Assembly: GCA_018818755.1 (NCBI GenBank) | Contig: JAHIRL010000052.1 | Location: 1 to 7,917, forward strand | Direction of reading: 5' to 3' | DNA: 7,917 nt | DNA from: Patescibacteria group bacterium | GTDB taxonomy: Bacteria; Patescibacteriota; Gracilibacteria; UBA1369; LOWO2-01-FULL-3 | In this document: piece by piece, positions 6,689 through 7,917 of the stretch | How the letters are laid out: every line of letters begins with the position of its first letter | How positions within the stretch are numbered: the stretch's first letter is position 1 | Notes under the pieces: generated by a model | Seen by the model: the letters and a program-made list of their open reading frames with translations, nothing else | Database searches by the model: none | What the model was told of the DNA's origin: nothing | Program-made: the position numbers and the translations under genes

Positions 6689-7706
6689 TGAATTTATATA
6701 GGCGGTATGCGAAATATTTGAGCTTCTGGAATGGGTGCTCTTGGGGTTTGGTGTAAGCGATGTGTTGGCCGCCGAACTTTTCCTTGAAGTCGGTGACACC
6801 GCGCCAGGGGTGATTCTTGGCGTTTGGGGGGGCAATTCCGAGAAAGTCGTAGTTGGTGAGGCCGCGGGATTTGGCTTCCTGGATGGCCTGCCATTGGAGG
6901 AGGTAGGGAGCCATGAGGTTTCTGTGCTCGTTTGAGGAGGCTCCGTAGTAATAAATGGCTGTGTCTTTGTAAAAAGTTACGATTATCCCAGCGATTGGTT
7001 CTCCTTCGTATTCTGCGAGGTAGAGGGCGGCGCGATTTTCGAGGTTTAGGGTGTCGATCATGTCGCGGTAGACTTCTTTTTTGTGGCTGGAGAATTTGTC
7101 ACGCTGAGTGGTTTCGTTAAGCATTCTGTGGAAGGATTCGATATCGGCGAGGAATTGTTCGAGTTTTTTGGGATTGGATTTTCGGACTGTGACTCCTTTT
7201 TTCTCGGCGAGGCGAATGTTGTATCGGCCTTTAGGCTTCATTTGAGCAAGGATGTCGTCGAGCTTGGGGCGCAGATCGAGAATGAGGGTGTCTTGGGGCT
7301 GGAAGCCGTGAGAGGAGCTATAAAAGCCTTTGAGGGGGGGTAGTTTTTCGAGGGGAGGATCTATGCGCAGGAAGATTGAATTTTCTTCTTCAGCAAGCTT
7401 TTTGATGGGGGTGAGAAGAGCTTTTAGATATTCGTTGATACGGGGGCTTTTGTAATTTAGAAGTGGGCCGCGGGCGGCGTAGAGCCAGGAGTGGCCTTTG
7501 GCTGTGAGATGGCGGATGAGCATGGTTCCACCGATAATTTTGCCATCTTCTTTGAGGGCAATAATCCAGTATTTGCCGCGGGCGTTGATTTTTTCTTGAA
7601 AATGCCCCCAGATTGAGGCCTGGTGGATGGTTGAAAGGGGATGATTCTCTGCGAATTTATCCCAAATGTCTTCTTCCGGTTTTGTGAGAATTTTGGCGCG
7701 TATCAT
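6678..7706 (-). CDS. FemAB-family aminoacyl-tRNA-dependent peptidoglycan transferase-like protein (tandem GNAT fold)
   Basis: FemAB proteins are cytoplasmic and move an amino acid from aminoacyl-tRNA to the side chain of a peptidoglycan precursor; relatives with other acceptors exist. The 342-residue product has the family's two-lobed layout: lobe one about 1-145 (HQASIWGHFQEK, a typical early motif; YAARGPLL at 76-83) and lobe two about 150-320 with KPKGRYNIRLAEKKG (157-171), YYYGASSNEHRNLMAPYLLQ (252-271), YDFLGI and WRGVTDFKEKFGG (301-313). There is no long helical arm between the lobes, so it resembles the shorter FemX-type members. No signal peptide or membrane segment is seen. ATG 7706 is the first start after the toxin gene's stop, 9 bases away, with no clear Shine-Dalgarno. 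The pair may be co-transcribed, or fem may use its own promoter. The amino acid and acceptor cannot be told from sequence. Confidence 0.9.
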   Translation of the reverse strand: MIRAKILTKPEEDIWDKFAENHPLSTIHQASIWGHFQEKINARGKYWIIALKEDGKIIGGTMLIRHLTAKGHSWLYAARGPLLNYKSPRINEYLKALLTPIKKLAEEENSIFLRIDPPLEKLPPLKGFYSSSHGFQPQDTLILDLRPKLDDILAQMKPKGRYNIRLAEKKGVTVRKSNPKKLEQFLADIESFHRMLNETTQRDKFSSHKKEVYRDMIDTLNLENRAALYLAEYEGEPIAGIIVTFYKDTAIYYYGASSNEHRNLMAPYLLQWQAIQEAKSRGLTNYDFLGIAPPNAKNHPWRGVTDFKEKFGGQHIAYTKPQEHPFQKLKYFAYRLYKFIKG

Positions 7707-7712
7707 ATTAGT

Positions 7713-7718
7713 ATTCTA
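7713..7718 (-). promoter_or_regulatory. putative -10 hexamer of a leaderless fem promoter
   Basis: On the minus strand TAGAAT ends exactly 6 bases before the fem ATG; its first three bases are the stop codon of the toxin gene. A perfect TTGACA lies at 7742-7747, but the 23-base spacer to TAGAAT is too long for an ordinary sigma-70 promoter. With 16 bases it would instead face a weaker TATTTA. Confidence 0.35.
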
Positions 7719-7917
7719 ATAAATATTTCCCCTGTAATCTATGTCAATAATCTCTAGATTGTTATTGTTGATTGTGAAAATAATCCGAATTTTCCCTAAA
7801 CGAAGTCTGTATGTGGGGCAATTATAACCTTGAAGTCTTTTTATGTCGTTGCCTTTGAGGGGATTTGCTTTCAGCTCGATCAACCGGGATTTCAATTTTT
7901 CCCTAGTTTTTTTATCT
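7716..7917 (-). CDS. RelE/ParE-type toxin, C-terminal part (runs off the right edge)
   Basis: The last 66 residues are visible and the frame is open to the window end, so about 20-25 N-terminal residues are missing if the length is normal (85-95). The visible part has the RelE-fold order: a helix ending LIELKANPLKGNDIKRLQG, then strands TYRLRLGKIRIIFTI and LEIIDIDYRGNIY. This matches the family pattern of LKG, YRxRxGdYRviy, and a final hydrophobic strand before Y-R-x-x-x-Y. RelE toxins cleave mRNA on the ribosome; ParE relatives target gyrase, and the two are hard to separate without the N-terminus. An antitoxin gene should lie just beyond the right edge if the usual order holds. The stop at 7716-7718 lies 9 bases before the fem gene on the same strand. 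Confidence 0.85.
   Translation of the reverse strand, partial: DKKTREKLKSRLIELKANPLKGNDIKRLQGYNCPTYRLRLGKIRIIFTINNNNLEIIDIDYRGNIY

Noticed and set aside
7083..7343. Plus-strand frames inside the fem gene
   Set aside because: The minus-strand FemAB-like protein explains the whole region with conserved motifs; the plus frames show none.
1..7917. UGA recoded as glycine (Gracilibacteria/SR1 code)
   Set aside because: No in-frame TGA occurs within the long genes, and TGA sits at the natural ends of the first gene and of def.

Overview
The window looks like a chromosomal segment of a bacterium with a modest GC content. UGA acts as a stop: it ends two genes, in tandem at the deformylase, and never occurs inside the long frames. 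This argues against the UGA=Gly code of Gracilibacteria/SR1. Very large cytoplasmic-looking repeat proteins, next to peptide deformylase, a FemAB-like transferase and a RelE-type toxin without obvious Shine-Dalgarno sequences, would fit a candidate-phyla (Patescibacteria, e.g. Peregrinibacteria-like) genome. That placement is inference, not shown by any marker.

Left 6 kb: two tandem plus-strand genes, overlapping by 14 bases, encode large modular proteins. The first runs off the left edge; what remains is the end of a repeat region, a helical middle, and a C-terminal domain with a His/Cys pair resembling clan CD (caspase/gingipain-like) cysteine peptidases. The second (1425 aa) carries 13 units of a roughly 35-residue repeat with core DKLRPDL, a helical middle, a highly charged coiled coil, and a C-terminal domain resembling phosphodiester glycosidases (NAGPA-like), interrupted by a helical insert. 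The two proteins share the repeat stalk but differ in the C-terminal enzyme-like module.

Just after the second gene (6007-6195) lies a start-less fragment that copies the extreme C-terminal tail of the first gene, with 38 bases identical. The simplest reading is that a paralogue with the peptidase-like C-terminus once ended here, and that its end was displaced by, or recombined with, the glycosidase-like end. This tandem, repeat-based, tip-swapping pair is the most unusual thing in the window.

Right 1.7 kb: a complete peptide deformylase gene (def, plus strand) converges, with an 11-base overlap, on a minus-strand FemAB-like transferase gene. Nine bases upstream of that gene is the 3' end of a RelE/ParE-type toxin gene that runs off the right edge. 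Both def and the fem gene have a -10-like hexamer exactly 6 bases before the ATG and no Shine-Dalgarno sequence, the layout of leaderless mRNAs. Base composition is visibly richer in GC in def/fem than in the repeat genes. There is no gene-free stretch above 300 bases; the longest (6048-6214) holds the gene fragment and the putative def promoter.
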